Assembly (NCBI GenBank): GCA_963082975.1
Contig: OY720344.1
Coordinates: 81,766,053 to 81,830,052 of the forward strand
DNA: 64,000 bases
DNA from: Labia minor
Taxonomy: Eukaryota; Arthropoda; Insecta; Dermaptera; Spongiphoridae
Reading direction: 5' to 3'
The notes under the pieces are model-generated. The model saw only the letters and a list, made by a program, of their open reading frames with translations. It made no database searches and was not told where the DNA came from. Numbering within the stretch: position 1 is the stretch's first letter; every line of letters starts with the position of its first letter. Shown here piece by piece: positions 25,972-38,090 of the stretch. The position numbers and the translations under genes are program-made.

Positions 25972-26190
25972 ATGAGTTTCAAACAAAGAGCTGCAATTGA
26001 TTTTTGTGTTAAACTTGGTAACACTTTTACTGAAACGCACCAAATGTTACAAAATATATGGTGATGATTGTCTATCCCGTACGCAAGTTTACGAGTGGTT
26101 CGGGCGATTCAAATCGGGTAGAGACGAAAGATCAGGCCGGATTTTTACGATTCAAAAGGAATTATCCACAAAGAATTTGTTCCACCCGTT
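25972..26190 (+). pseudogene. Mariner transposase fragment (N-terminal, with deletion)
   Basis: The reading frame from about 25972 gives the paired helix-turn-helix start of a mariner transposase (MSFKQRAAIDFCVKLGN, then a one-base slip near 26055, then SRTQVYEWFGRFKSGRD). The text then jumps to an 'IIHKEFVPP' segment (about 26158-26188) that normally lies far downstream, next to the first catalytic residues. The middle and the C-terminus are therefore missing. No terminal repeats are found. It belongs to a different mariner lineage from the copies at 21521 and 55165. Confidence 0.7.
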
Positions 26191-26375
26191 AAAACTTTTT
26201 GATTTATTGAAAAATAATACGAACATAAGAAAACTTTGTAATTTGAGATTAAGAATAATTTCATTATTTTTAAAAAATTAATCTCATTTTATTTTTTCAA
26301 TCTTGAACCAAATCAATTTAAGTTAATATCAGAAATTTAGAAAGAGCATAAAGCACACTCTTTTTCCAACTTAAC

Positions 26376-27146
26376 ATGGGTACACCACCCTTGGTTGCCG
26401 CACAAGTTGTTGCGTTAATTCAAAGCGGACTATCACAGCGTATTGTGGCACAAAAATTAAATTTAACTCGTTCATCGGTTCAAAGAATTTACCAATGATA
26501 TAATGAGACTAGGCCTCATCACTGTACGGAAGAAATCGTGTTACAACTCACATAGACGACCGCTTTATAACACTAACTGAACTGTGCGATCGACGGTTTA
26601 ATGCAAATTCGACAGAGACTACAGGACGCCCGGGGATTGACTGTAAGGACACGTACTGTGAGACGAAGGTTGCATGAACAAAAACTTAAATCTCATAAAG
26701 CTGCAACAAGCCCAAAATTGACCACAGACTATGGCAAAGCCAGAATAAGATTCGCTCTGGAATACCTTGATTGGACTCTGGAACAATGGACCAGAGTTCT
26801 TTTCACGGACGAATCAAGAATATGTCTCCACGGCAATGACAAAGAGTCTACCGACGTCCAGGAGAGCGATTTTCTTCTTGTTGCATAACAGGGACGATAG
26901 TTTCGGAGATGGTTCCATAATGGTATGGGGTGGAATATCCTTAGAAGCTAAAACAGGTCTTGTTTTTATTGATGGGGGAGCTAATCCAGTCGGAGAGGAC
27001 TAACGGCTATTAGGTATATTCAGGAAGTTCTTGAAAATCATGTGATGCCCTTTCCTGGCTTTATCGGCGAAAACATGTTATTTATGCATGATAATGCAAA
27101 AATTCACAGTGCCAAAATCGTGAAGTGTTATCTTAAATTATTATAG
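26376..27146 (+). pseudogene. Tc1-like transposase pseudogene
   Basis: The frame opens with MGTPPLVAAQVVALIQSGLS, the helix-turn-helix of a Tc1-family transposase, and is broken by a stop near 26497. It resumes at 26601 (MQIRQRLQDARGLTVRTRTV), with the first catalytic aspartate in LFTDESR (about 26800-26820). After a frameshift near 26890 it continues with GDGSIMVWGGIS, and after further damage with MLFMHDNAKIHSAKIV, which holds the second aspartate (about 27075-27120). Homology stops near 27146, before the third catalytic residue. Several stops and frameshifts and no visible terminal repeats make it a dead copy. Confidence 0.85.
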
Positions 27147-28312
27147 AAAAACAATCAATGAAATTAATGTTAATTCAGATTATTCTTAATATATTTATTT
27201 GAGATTTATGAAAAATTATAAAAATAATTATTTTAATATATAAGATTACTTGGAACTTATTTTTTTCTTGTGAAAATGGACAAAAAATGTACTTTAAAAA
27301 TACCCTACGCGTTATGCATATATACTTCAATTGAATGTTCTTTCTTTAAATGCCAAATGATTAAAAAAAAATCATAGCGATGCATAAGTAGAAAATCAAT
27401 ATTCATTCCGAAAAGAACTTTGTTAAGCTATTTCTAAAATCGATCAAATGAAAAATGCATTAACACTGTCAATCAATTCTCTATTTTAAGCATTCAATTT
27501 TAATACGTAAATTGAAATATTCATATTAAATGGATTTCAATATATTTTGTTATATTATAAAAAATTCTAATCCAAAGTTTCCATTAAAATATGAATTTTT
27601 AAGACAATGAATGAATTTTTTAAAAAATTATTATTTTTAATATTAGAAAAAATTGTTTTAAATATTATATTAAGAATAACGTAACATTATAAAAGATTAA
27701 AAGTTATTCTGATAAAAGCATTAAGAATTGTTTAATATAGTATTTATACTTAAATAAGTAAACCGGTATTTGACTTAAGAAGTGAAGAGTAGAATCAAGA
27801 GTTATCTTTCTTTTAACATGATCTTTTATTTAAAAAAAATTACCATACGAGTTAACATACAATAAAATTGTAATAAAAGTTAAATTAAACTTTTTTCATT
27901 TCGAAGGAAGTTCTTGAACATGTCGCCCGGCCTCTCTCGACTCCTAACGTGAAATATATTAAATTTAAATATTGAACTTTGAGTTTTATTTATTTATTTT
28001 AAAGGGATAAAAACAAAATATTTATTATTTAATACTATATTAATTGTATAGTTTTTTTTTAATAATTAATTGCTTAGATTGTAATAAATATGTTTAAGAA
28101 TTTATTAAAGTATATTATTTTATTTTTTATTTAAAAATAAATAAATAAATATTTTCGAATTGTATATTTTAATTGTAATTTATTATTTGAAACGCTTCTT
28201 AAGACAATTAAATAAATAATCTAGTGTAAAGTTGGTCACTTAGGCTAGTAGTTGACTTTGGTATTAGCCCAGTGTGTCCCTTTCATGAACTGCAAAACCA
28301 TTCGCCACTCAC
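27147..28312. other. AT-rich intergenic DNA
   Basis: No gene is recognised. If the minus-strand exon at 28313-28369 is real, this stretch would be the start of its first intron. A more complex patch lies at 28205-28312. Confidence 0.4.
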
Positions 28313-28369
28313 CTGCAACACAAAAGGAAACACCAAAGTTAATATAAATAGAACAACAACCGAGTGCAT
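28313..28369 (-). CDS. Candidate signal-peptide first exon of a secreted protein
   Basis: On the minus strand an ATG at 28369 opens the 19-residue stretch MHSVVVLFILTLVFPFVLQ, a strongly hydrophobic segment with the make-up of a secretion signal. It ends exactly at a near-perfect splice donor, CAG|GTGAGT (exon edge at 28313), in phase 0. Upstream on the minus strand a TATA-like stretch (about 28438-28447) lies some 70 bases from the ATG, a reasonable spacing for a short 5' leader. The rest of the gene would lie to the left, and no further exon was identified. The ATG could also be one of the upstream in-frame ones (up to 28486). The product is unknown; a chance hydrophobic ORF next to a chance donor remains possible. 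Confidence 0.35.
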
Positions 28370-28486
28370 TATCTTATTAAAGTTATTACAGGGATTGTTA
28401 AAATAATGAAAGCACGAGAAAGGGAATGTCTTAAAATAATTATATATCATAATTATCAAATGAGTAATAAGTTTGTAAACATCCAT

Positions 28487-29015
28487 TGGTTACTGTTGCG
28501 GGAATATTAATGTTTTTAGACGTTGTAATAATTTATTATTGTTCTTTACAATTAAAATTCATTTCCATATTAGCTTAAATTAAAATTAAAAACAAATGAA
28601 AACAAATGAATTGTTAAAAAAGTTTCATTAGTAAAACTGTAAAAGTACCACTCGACTGTAATAATCGAATATATTAACTTTTTATTTTCACTCCTCAAAA
28701 TTGTAACAACATATACATTTATTTGCATTTGTTTTTTTTTATTATTATTTTCCTGGAATTATTAAGAATATTGTTGCTTTTTTATTAAATTAGATCAAAG
28801 GTTACTGAATGTGAAAGAAAAATGAGTTTTAACAATAATTAAAATTAATTTAATATTTCTGAGGTGAAAAATGCGAAGTATTTATTTTTCATGGATAACA
28901 ATGAAATAAAATAAAACTTAAATATAATAATTGAATATTATATTTTAATATGTATTTTATAAATATGTATTTCACTGACATAGAATTGGCATCTCGTTTA
29001 TTGTTTGTGTTGACA
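28487..29015. other. AT-rich intergenic DNA
   Basis: No gene or recognisable repeat. Confidence 0.5.
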
Positions 29016-29331
29016 GACTAGACCAGGGATGTCCAACCTTTTAATTTAATGGGCCACATAGCAAACTTAAATATTTAACTGGACCGCAAAATTACCAGAA
29101 TATGTTAAGCCTAGCTAGTGAATGTCTCAAAACTTATGGAGATTTTTGGGGATAGAGGTGGTTTTTTGTTTTTGAATGTTGCAGCCTTTTTTTATAGCCT
29201 CGAAGTTATAGGTCGCTTGCCGGACTGTGAATTCTTTAAAATTTAAATCCAAAATGAGTCGATAGTGGGCCGCATAAAAACTTTGAGTGGGCCGCAATGC
29301 GGCCCGCGAGTTGGACATCCCTGGACTAGAC
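29016..29331. mobile_element. hAT MITE with perfect target duplication
   Basis: The body is 29024-29323 (300 bp). Left end cagggatgtccaac and complement of right end cagggatgtccaac are identical over 14 bp, each followed by GC-rich 'ggcc' subterminal blocks ('gggccacat', 'gcggcccgcgag'). The flanking 8-bp duplication gactagac (29016-29023 and 29324-29331) is perfect and fits nnnTAnnn. No transposase; the antisense ORF inside it is chance. Confidence 0.92.
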
Positions 29332-32107
29332 CGTGAATTGTTTATATTAATGTGATTTTGCTTAAAATTTCAATAAATATTCTTGTTTTTAGTTCATGTT
29401 TTTATTTTTTACAATTTTAATTTAATTAAAAGACACTATTTTTGTTGGTATAGAATTTAAAAAATAACATTGTTAGAAAATAAAAGTATTTCAAAAGAAA
29501 CAAGGGTAAAAAAAGGGAATGGGTATCATCAACTCTTTTGATAAGATATCAAATATTTTCTATTTTGATTAGGTTATTTAGAAATTTAGATGGATATAAA
29601 AGATATTTTTTTACAATCATAAATCATTCATATAAGAACTTTTGTTCTTTTAATGAATCATGATAAAATGAATCAAATTCTAAATGCAAATTAACTAAAT
29701 AAAAAAAAAAGTAAATCTTGCTATTCTTTCCTCTAACAAATATAAATTAAGACTTAAATTAGTTAATGAAAAGAAGGGGCTGAATACCAGTGGATATTAT
29801 AATATTTTTCCTGTTTTGAAAATGAGAAAGTATAGAAATGAATAATTATTTCATTCAATGTATTAAAATTATTTAATACTTTAAATTGTATTTAAAATTA
29901 AAATTATAATCGAAAAAATTGTAAATTAATTTGCAACAATTTTTGAGTAAATGAAAAAAAAAGTCTTGTGTAGAAAAGTTAATTTCTTTGAAGGGCCAGT
30001 AAATGACCTAGATCGGCGAGTTTAAAAAAATAAGATTTTTTTTGCGAAAATCCATTTGGCCTGGTGTGCTTTAGGGTATCCACCAGCTTAACATGATTCG
30101 GTTTATTTTTGTGAGGCTGTCACACAAATGGGTAAAGGAAATTTACGGTCCAATGCTGGTCCGGAGACTTATGGTTCCAAAATATTGTTGTAAAAGCTTT
30201 AAAAGGAGGAAAAAAGATTTAAAATTTAATATTTTATTAAACGAAATAGATTAGAAATATAAATATGAGAAAAAATGAAGATCATCAAATTTCAGAAAGA
30301 GAAAATACATTTTGTCATAAGTATAATAAATTTAATAAAAATCAGTATCATAAGAATCAGATTTCTGTTTACTTTACTTAGAAATTACTTTATTAAAAGT
30401 AATGACATTAAACTAGACATGATTATTTTCCTCAACTCTGCGGAAAGTAACAAATAAGAAAAATAGTTAATGCCTTTAAACTTAATAAGGATATTAGTAA
30501 ACATAGAACGAGATAATGTCAATATTTTCATTTTACGCTTCAAGTTAATAAAGTAGAATTTTCATAAAACCATTCCCTTCTCTTGCTTTTGTTCATACTG
30601 TTATCAAACAAATAAGAACCTGAAGGAAGAGGGAAAATTAATTTTTATTAATATGAGGAACAGCTTAAGTCTTTTAATATGAAATATAAACTTAGATTGA
30701 TATTATATATGTATATATATATTATATAAATAAATAGCTATACCTAATATACCTATTATATGAAAATAATAATTCCTTTACTAACATTTACCAGAAATAT
30801 GTAGCAAAGATTACTTTGAGAGATAATTGGTTCTCATGAAAAATCTGACTAGTTGAATTTATTACTCAATTAATTTAATAATTTCTTATTCTTATATCGA
30901 GTAATGTTAAATAAAATATTTAATAAATATTATATTTATCCGGTTTGTGTTAAAAATAAGTTTTATTAATCTTTCTTGTCATTTTTCTAAGAGGGATACC
31001 AATAAATATATTTGTAATGAAGTGTTCTGGTTCATTTTAGACACACAAATTCAGTAAAAAAAAAACCTTTGTGAAAAAAGAAGGGAGGAAAAGTGTAAAA
31101 AAGGGAAGAGGTTGATTCTTTAGTGAAGCGTGGTTTTCGGGTTTTGGTTTCGTGTTTATTATTATCAAAGCGAATTCATCGCTTTAGATGGCTTGCGGAT
31201 TCACGCCGTTGCATTTGGACAAAAGAATTAAACGGATTATAAGTTGCTATACTCGAAAACGGTTTGCTTGAAACTGAAATATAGTGCAGTTGGTAACTTG
31301 AACGCGAAATGAAGAGGATTGTATAATTATCGTTTAATTTATCGGAGTACTTGCAGAGCGAGTAAAGGAGGTGCATAGTAGGAGGTTGGGGAGGGGGAGA
31401 GTGAGAGATTCGAAATTTTGAATGGATGAATAGAACTAAATTTAATTAAATTTTATTTTAATATAATTGCTCGAGGACAGATAATACGATGATGGGCGAG
31501 ATGAGAACGATTTGTTAGTTTTAATCATTCTTCCATAGAACCGGACTTTTTTAAAAAAAATTTTGTTTATAAAAAATATTTGTATAGAAAGGATTAAATA
31601 AATAAATAAAAAAACGCATGGAAAGAAAAAGAACAAAATTATATATCTGCTTTAATAATAAGAATTTTTTTTTAAAAAAAAGATATTTTTCATTTTTTTA
31701 AAACGATAGTTAAGGGAGAATAGACAAAAAATTAATTTTTAAAATTAAATTTATATAAAACAATTAACTATAGACGTTTAATAAAATATTTTTTAACTTA
31801 AAGGAAATATTTATAAAAGTGTTTTTTCATTAAAAATAATATCTTTATTACACTATTAAATTTCATTTACTTATGTATATTAGTTTCTTGTGAGTTGTTT
31901 GAAGCATATTTATAATAATTTTTTAAATAAAGTTAAAGGTAAATATTAAATATGTTAACTGGAAAGAAAAGGAAATTTTGACTTAAAATAAATATTTATT
32001 TTATTTTTATATTATAACTTTAAAAAAAAAAAACTTGAAAATAAGAATTCTTGTAAACTTTTTAAGATTAATTTCAAAAATATTGTGTGGAATTTGCTTG
32101 TTTTTTT
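29332..32107. other. AT-rich intergenic DNA
   Basis: No gene is recognised. Two higher-complexity patches (about 29995-30190 and 31080-31400) have no ORF with family motifs and no match to other repeats in the window. Confidence 0.45.
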
Positions 32108-32736
32108 ACTATCTCGCCAGAGATAGTATTGCGATCACGAAAATTTTCGATGTTGAGATTTTGATGTTTTTATACTTTTTGAAGGTTCCTGAATCATTTT
32201 CACTAAGGTTGAGAAAAATGTCTGTGTGTGTGTGTGTGTGTGTCTGTGTGTGTGTGTGTGTATGTAGGCAAGATTACGCAAAAACGGTTTGAGCTAGAAT
32301 GATGAAATTTGGTACATAGACATTATTCAAAATTCATAGTTTTCTATCAACTTTTGAGAAATGTAGCTCAACCGGAAGAGGGTCATTACCTACAACGTTT
32401 TGATTTTTTTTCCTCTAAAGTGACCGTAAAAATAAAGATATTTGTTTGATAATTTTTCACATGATTAATAATTGTATAAAACTGCTATATATAGAATTTC
32501 AGCTTGATTGATTCGCTGAAATTACCAGAATTAATTTTTTAACACTGCAAATCTCACGCGCCAACACGTGACGTGGTACCATCAACAAAAAGCCAAACAT
32601 GCGCTGGTTTAATATTTATTATTTATTATTTATAATTTATAATTAATTAAATTTAATTTAAATATAATATATTATGTTATTTAATCCAATTCAAATTGCG
32701 AGATAGTCGAGTGGAGACACTCCAGCTAATTTCAAA
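32108..32736 (-). mobile_element. Subterminal-inverted-repeat element, copy B (full length)
   Basis: It runs opposite to copies A and C. One end is the hairpin actatctcgccagagatagt (7-bp stem, 32108-32127). The other carries gcgagatagt (32698-32707), the exact inverse of the first 10 bases, followed by a second hairpin gagtggagacactc (5-bp stem, about 32710-32723). Inside are a TG microsatellite (about 32221-32262), the 'aaaaacggtttgagctag' block, a GC-richer 'cacgcgccaacacgtgacgtgg' segment and an AT-rich block. No protein is encoded. The layout (subterminal inverted repeats, terminal hairpins, central microsatellite) resembles the non-autonomous INE/DINE elements mobilised by Helentrons; this classification is inference. 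Confidence 0.7.
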
Positions 32737-34550
32737 CTCACATCCCTCAGTCCAATACTACTGTAATAGTCAATGTAATTTTTTCTTTGGGCAAAAATAA
32801 TTAATGAAATTAAAAAAAGTTTCGTTGATACGTTGATGAAGAAATCTAAATTCAATCAAAACAAATAAATAAATAAATCACTGAGCTAGCCAGGTATAAA
32901 CTCCCACAACGAATTAATTCTGATTTTTTTCGCGGTTTGTCAGTTGAACTTCCCCCCCCCCCCCGACTGCCCTTTCCACTAAGCCGGTTCTTTTACCTCA
33001 CCCTCCAATCTCATAATAAACCTCAAAGCCGTATAAACAAAAAATAATGAGAAAAAAGATTAATTTCTCATCATCAATCATTTGGTTTTATGGGGTTGAA
33101 AATGAAATAATTGTTTTCAACGGCGTATAAGTAGACATTTGCTTCTTTTTTTTTATGAAACTCAAATAAATGAATTTTTTGGAAATTTCAGTGCTATTAT
33201 TAATAATATTATTAATTTACAACATAAGAAACATATAATATGTTCTTATAAGTATCGATATAAAAGTTCCCATATAATAACTTTTTCAATAAGGCTCTAA
33301 AAAAGGTAAAACAAAATTTTCCGATTTGGCTCTTAAAACATTTTCGATTTTTTAATATCACTCACCAAGTGTGGCCACCCCTGTTATAATATATCAATAT
33401 ACAATAATGTTAATTTATATAATTATAATTTTCAAAGAGATAAACGTACTGTTATTGATTTAAAATACAATACCTACTCCATCATATATTAAAATAAAAA
33501 TAAATTTCTTATTATATAATAAAGCAAAATACAATTAAAGTTATCTCTGTGGATTATTCGCATATATAAGTATATAACCATCCTTTCACATATAATATTG
33601 AATTTAATAAACTATTATAGAAAACTAAATAGTTTTTTTTTCTTTGGTTGTCGGCAAAATGGTCGAACAGATAGAGAATATAATTGAATTGGAGATTGAC
33701 ATCACTAAGGCTGATGAAAAGGGTAATTGAAAGTTAACCAACTGATGGGGTCGGCTGTTTTGAAAGTAGGTAGAGTTTAGGAACCTTTCAAAGATCGCTA
33801 TTTATTCGACGGGACTTGAAAATGTCAAAACATCACCCAGGATATTTAAGAGAATTTTAGTGTGAAAGCATCCCAGAACAAATTAGTTTTAAACGGGTTT
33901 ATTTTGGTAAATTTTGATAAACATTAAAAGGAGGTTAGTACGATTATTATTTATTTTCCAACAAATTGTATACGGGAAATGTGACGAATGGAGGGCGTTA
34001 AACAATGAATGATCCATTCAAGGGATTATTACTAACGTGAATGTCAATATCATAAAGAATAGGAATGGAAAGGAGAGTCTATTTGCCAGCGAAAGACGTT
34101 AAACACCATTGTTAATTTATAGTGACGGTATGAGGGACAACGCCCTTTCCAAGACGAACATGACGGCTAATGGAAAGGAGAATAGCAAGAGGCAAGCAGT
34201 CTAATTATATTGTTGCCCTTATGACACATGAATATGGATTTCCATAATACCGACTTTTCAAATGGTTAAAAAATAATAATAAATATCACATGGATTGAAT
34301 AGTTTTAACGGATTATTTTGTCCAAATTTAGAAGTTATTGATTATTCTTTTGAATGTTGTACCAATTATAAGCATATTTTTTATTTTGTTCTTATATAAA
34401 AAAGTCATAATTATATTTACCAAAAATTTTCATGAGTTTGGACAGAATAAAAATATAGAAAATAATTTGTACCATCATTAAATATTTAAATGCAGAGATT
34501 TTAAATTAAAGTGATACACAAATATTTTTCCCAAAAAATATATAAATAAA
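32737..34550. other. AT-rich intergenic DNA with a possible hAT end
   Basis: No gene. It has a C run at about 32951-32965. At about 33300-33388 lies text ('gatttggctctt...acattttcgatttttt', 'aagtgtggccacccctg') that recurs at 52555-52688 and resembles one hAT terminus. A more complex patch lies at 33650-34220. Confidence 0.4.
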
Positions 34551-34942
34551 TAGGGTAACGGCTACAGTCGTTGGCCCCGAGGCAATCATTGATCCCCTAT
34601 CACTAAAACATAAATAATAAAAGATTTTTATTTTAAAAATTGAGCTATTCACCTACCACAGTGATTATGTAATCGTTGGTTATATGGTTGTATAATCACT
34701 TTAGTATATCTAAGCTAATAACTATAACAAAGGTCCAATAACTGTATTTTTTAGGATTTTTTTTAAAAGTACTTATTGAAAATGTCATGAGAATATGATC
34801 TATTTTTTATTCATCAAAATGCTCATAGTATTTATGTTCTGCAAACCTAACTTGAACCAGATTGTTCCTCGATTTGCCCAGATATGCATTAAAGGCTGCT
34901 AGGAGTTGCTTAAGGGGGCCAACGACTGTAGCCGTTACCCTA
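34551..34942. mobile_element. MITE with 26-bp perfect TIRs and TA target site
   Basis: A 388-bp body (34553-34940) is bounded by inverted repeats starting gggtaacggctacagtcgtt and identical over 26 bases, with TA on each outer side. The TA target site suggests a Tc1/mariner-superfamily transposase, but the TIR is unlike the mariner ends elsewhere in the window. The interior is AT-rich and non-coding. Confidence 0.85.
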
Positions 34943-35029
34943 CACATTCTTTTAATATAATATATTGTATTATTATTATATTAAAAATATCATTTTTTTT
35001 AAAAAAAAGCGGCAAAATCTAAAATATAA
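34943..35029. other. AT-rich spacer
   Basis: Short A/T-rich spacer without features, ending in an A run just before the ORF at 35030. Confidence 0.4.
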
Positions 35030-35236
35030 AATGATTAAAAAGAAAAATAATATAATAAGTATTTGGATAATAATCATGTTATATGGGATTGGATGTTTTT
35101 GGATAACGACTGGTGCCAAGTTCATTAGCCGCTCACCCCGAATCGGTTTGCTAAAACCAACTGAAAAGGTTGAAGAGCCGTATTACTTCAAGCTTAAAAT
35201 AATATCTTTGATCTATATCCGAACGAAGATACTGTA
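35030..35236 (+). CDS. Unrecognised small secreted-like ORF
   Basis: From the ATG at 35030 the frame gives 68 residues. It has a lysine-rich start and a hydrophobic run (IISIWIIIMLYGIGCFWI) resembling a signal peptide, then a polar part with ISRSPRIG and PTEKVEEPYYFK. The polar part (about 35100-35190) is clearly less A/T-biased than its flanks, which is unusual here. The shape, a signal peptide followed by a short basic peptide, recalls small peptide precursors, but there is no clear amidation or dibasic site and I recognise no family. An upstream in-frame ATG at 34965 would put a poly-lysine tract in front of the hydrophobic run and is less likely. It could be one exon of a larger gene, or chance. 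Confidence 0.3.
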
Positions 35237-37767
35237 ATAAATCAGTGGTAGCTACGCGGTAAGCGCTAGAACACAAGTAGTGCAAGTTGCAAGGGTGACT
35301 TTGCCCATAAGAGATGATGAATAACGCCAAACTCGCTTCTCATTCCATATATATATATATAAAATTTTTTTTCTTTTTCATAGAAAAAAAATTTGATTTA
35401 AACGGTTTCACAGATAACAGGATGGATGATATAGAATAAAATTAATTATACTACATTATTATTAAATAAATAAAAAGCTAAGACAGAGAATGTTTGAACT
35501 ACGGAAGAAATCTTTTGTTTTGTTTTTTTTAATTTTATTAACTTTTGGAATCTATGCTTATTTTAACCAGCCTTCAAATTTATTAGAAATTAAAAATTGA
35601 ATCTTAAATTTAAGTGAACTTGAGGAGATTCGATCTCTCGATCTCAAGTTCAATGAATCATGACTATAACTACTAAACTTTAATAAAAAAATATTCAAAA
35701 TATAGATAACTTTTATTTCAAGTACTTATCATTTTGTTTAATGAACAAGGGGGAAAATTGTTTTTTATCTTGATTGTTCGTCTATAAAAAATAATTATTA
35801 AAATAAGCAATAATTATAATCAAGTGCATTACTAGGTATAAGATTTTAAAATTAATGTTTTTTTACACTATTAGATTCATAGAATAGTTGAATAGTATGT
35901 TTTAGTATATTCTATGTAAAAATGGAGATAATATCATCAGTTTGATACAAAATTTTTATATTTAAAGATTTTCGGTCTCTTAATATAAATCCTCCAATAT
36001 CTTGAAAGTTGTCCCTATTTATTAGTGTTTTTTTTTATAATTAACGATTATTATTATAAAAATATAAAAAAATAATCAAATATTTTTATAATTTTTTCAC
36101 AATTAAACAGAATCTTTTTTAATAAAAGATAAAAAAATCTCAATCTTACCCATTTCTACTTATATATACTCATATAAAAATATAGAATTTAATAAATTTA
36201 AAAAATTTTGACAATATACATGTTTAAAAAAATATGAAATATATGCTCTTGATAGAGAATGATATAGAAGGGATAATAATAACATAATATCTACACCTAT
36301 TAATAATAGGAAACTAAATTTCATTTTACTATAATTATTAATATAAATGTTTTTATATAATAACAATATGATAACAAAATTAAATTCTCAATTAAAGCTT
36401 ATTTCATATTTCAATGTATTCCATTGTTTTGTTTTAAATGAAATTTTAAATATAAAAAAATTGTTTCAACAAATCAAACAAATTTCATTCCACATCAAGA
36501 ATAAAAATTCAAGTAAGAATAAGTATTCTATAAAAATCCATTAATATAAAAAAGATTGTATATCAGGTAAGTTTTCATTAAATTCATTTTAAAAATTGAA
36601 TATTAATATTAATATTAATATCTTAATATTCTAAACTTTTTAATGAACCTTTTTCTTATTATATATTACTTATATCTAAGAAAATAATCTTTTATTTCTA
36701 TCATGGCTGTATTTATTTGAAAAGGTGGTTTTTAAAAAATAAAAAAAAAACCTCAGTTGACACAAAGAAAAACCTTTGTTGGGATTTTTAAAGGTGTACT
36801 TTTATCTATAACAAAGTAAATGTCCTTATAAAAAAATTACATAACCGTTTTGTACAATAACAATTCTATCCGAAAAGATAAGCAAATCTTTTGTGGTTCT
36901 TTTTTAAAGAGAAGGAAACAGGAAGGTGGGGGAGATGATGATGATTCAATGAGAATCAACATGCTTCACGTTTTATTTTCCAGTCCCATTTCCAAACCAA
37001 CTACCTTATCTCATTTCCGAAATATAAAATGGAACGAATAAAGAATCACTTAAATCGATCTTTCGTTATATTTCGGCCAGAAGAAGAGTAAAAAGAGAGA
37101 GAAAGAAAAAAAAAACAATCGCCAAATGGTATGCCACATTCTTCTTTCTCTTTCTTTCTCTCTCTCACTCTCTCCCTCTTTTCTTTACACACCCCAAAGA
37201 CAGTCTAAATCCCAAAACTATAAGCCTATATATATATATATGTATAGAAAAAAACTTTTTTCAACTCAACTTGGTTATTTTATATTATTAATATTATTAT
37301 ATTTTTTGTATTCTATAATATAAATTCTATACATAGTTTAGAATTTCCTTTCTATAGCGACCTGTTAGGGTTTATATATTTGACTTGTTGATTTTCAAAG
37401 TCTAACTCGTTCTTTTTAAAGAAATAAAATAAAAGGGAAAGAGAGAAGAAATGGATTATCAGTGAAATCGATGGGGGGAAAACAAAGTTATCTTGATGTT
37501 TTTCCCCCTTCTGGATGCTCAATCTGGTTTATAGAAAAAGGCATAAAAAAACTTTCCATTCATGGAACCACATTATATTTCAACAGACAAATAAGAAATA
37601 AATCAATATAATTAAAAAAAAAATCAATGGACTAATTGAGAAAATTCATGAAGGTAATGGTTTATTAAATAGATAACCACCCACTTATCACAAAACAATT
37701 AAAAAAATTTTATCGATATAAAGAGCTTATATATATATATATTTATCAATATATATATATAAAAGAG

Positions 37768-37808
<41 letters not shown>

Positions 37809-37890
37809 ATTGTATTCTTTGCGCTGCTGAATGACAAGAAGAAAATATCAAATTTTAAAAAATTACTTTCTGCGGTTATTGATTAGATAT
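35237..37890. other. AT-rich intergenic DNA
   Basis: No gene is assigned. Bases 35243-35310 have a weak tRNA-like look (tagctacgcgg near an A box) without a good B box. A TA microsatellite lies at about 37730-37805. Confidence 0.45.
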
Positions 37891-37894
37891 TAAA

Positions 37895-38090
37895 AAAATT
37901 TATAGCCTATGAACAAATAGAGGTATGTAAGAATATTGTGATGTAATTTCATCGAAATCGGTTCAGCCAATTTTAAGTCACAATTTCCAGACAGACAGAC
38001 ATGAAAGATTCTAAAGTCACTTTTTGATTCTAGAGATCATGAAGCGCGAAGATATGCAAAATTTTTAAATTCTGAGCAATGTACAAACTA
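37895..38090. repeat. Dispersed-element fragment ('atttcatcgaaatcggttcagcc')
   Basis: The text 'atttcatcgaaatcggttca' followed by 'acagacagacatga' is of a kind common at the ends of arthropod interspersed repeats. A related but shorter wording ('cgaaacggctt.accgattcttatgaaat') occurs in the Helitrons of this window. It is flanked by TA/GATA microsatellites. The class cannot be decided. Confidence 0.35.

Noticed and set aside
32035..32292. 85-residue ORF with a VCVCVC run
   Set aside because: It reads through the TG microsatellite of subterminal-repeat copy B.
35243..35310. Possible tRNA gene (tagctacgcggtaagcgc)
   Set aside because: A-box-like text is present but no B box of adequate quality and no cloverleaf could be built.
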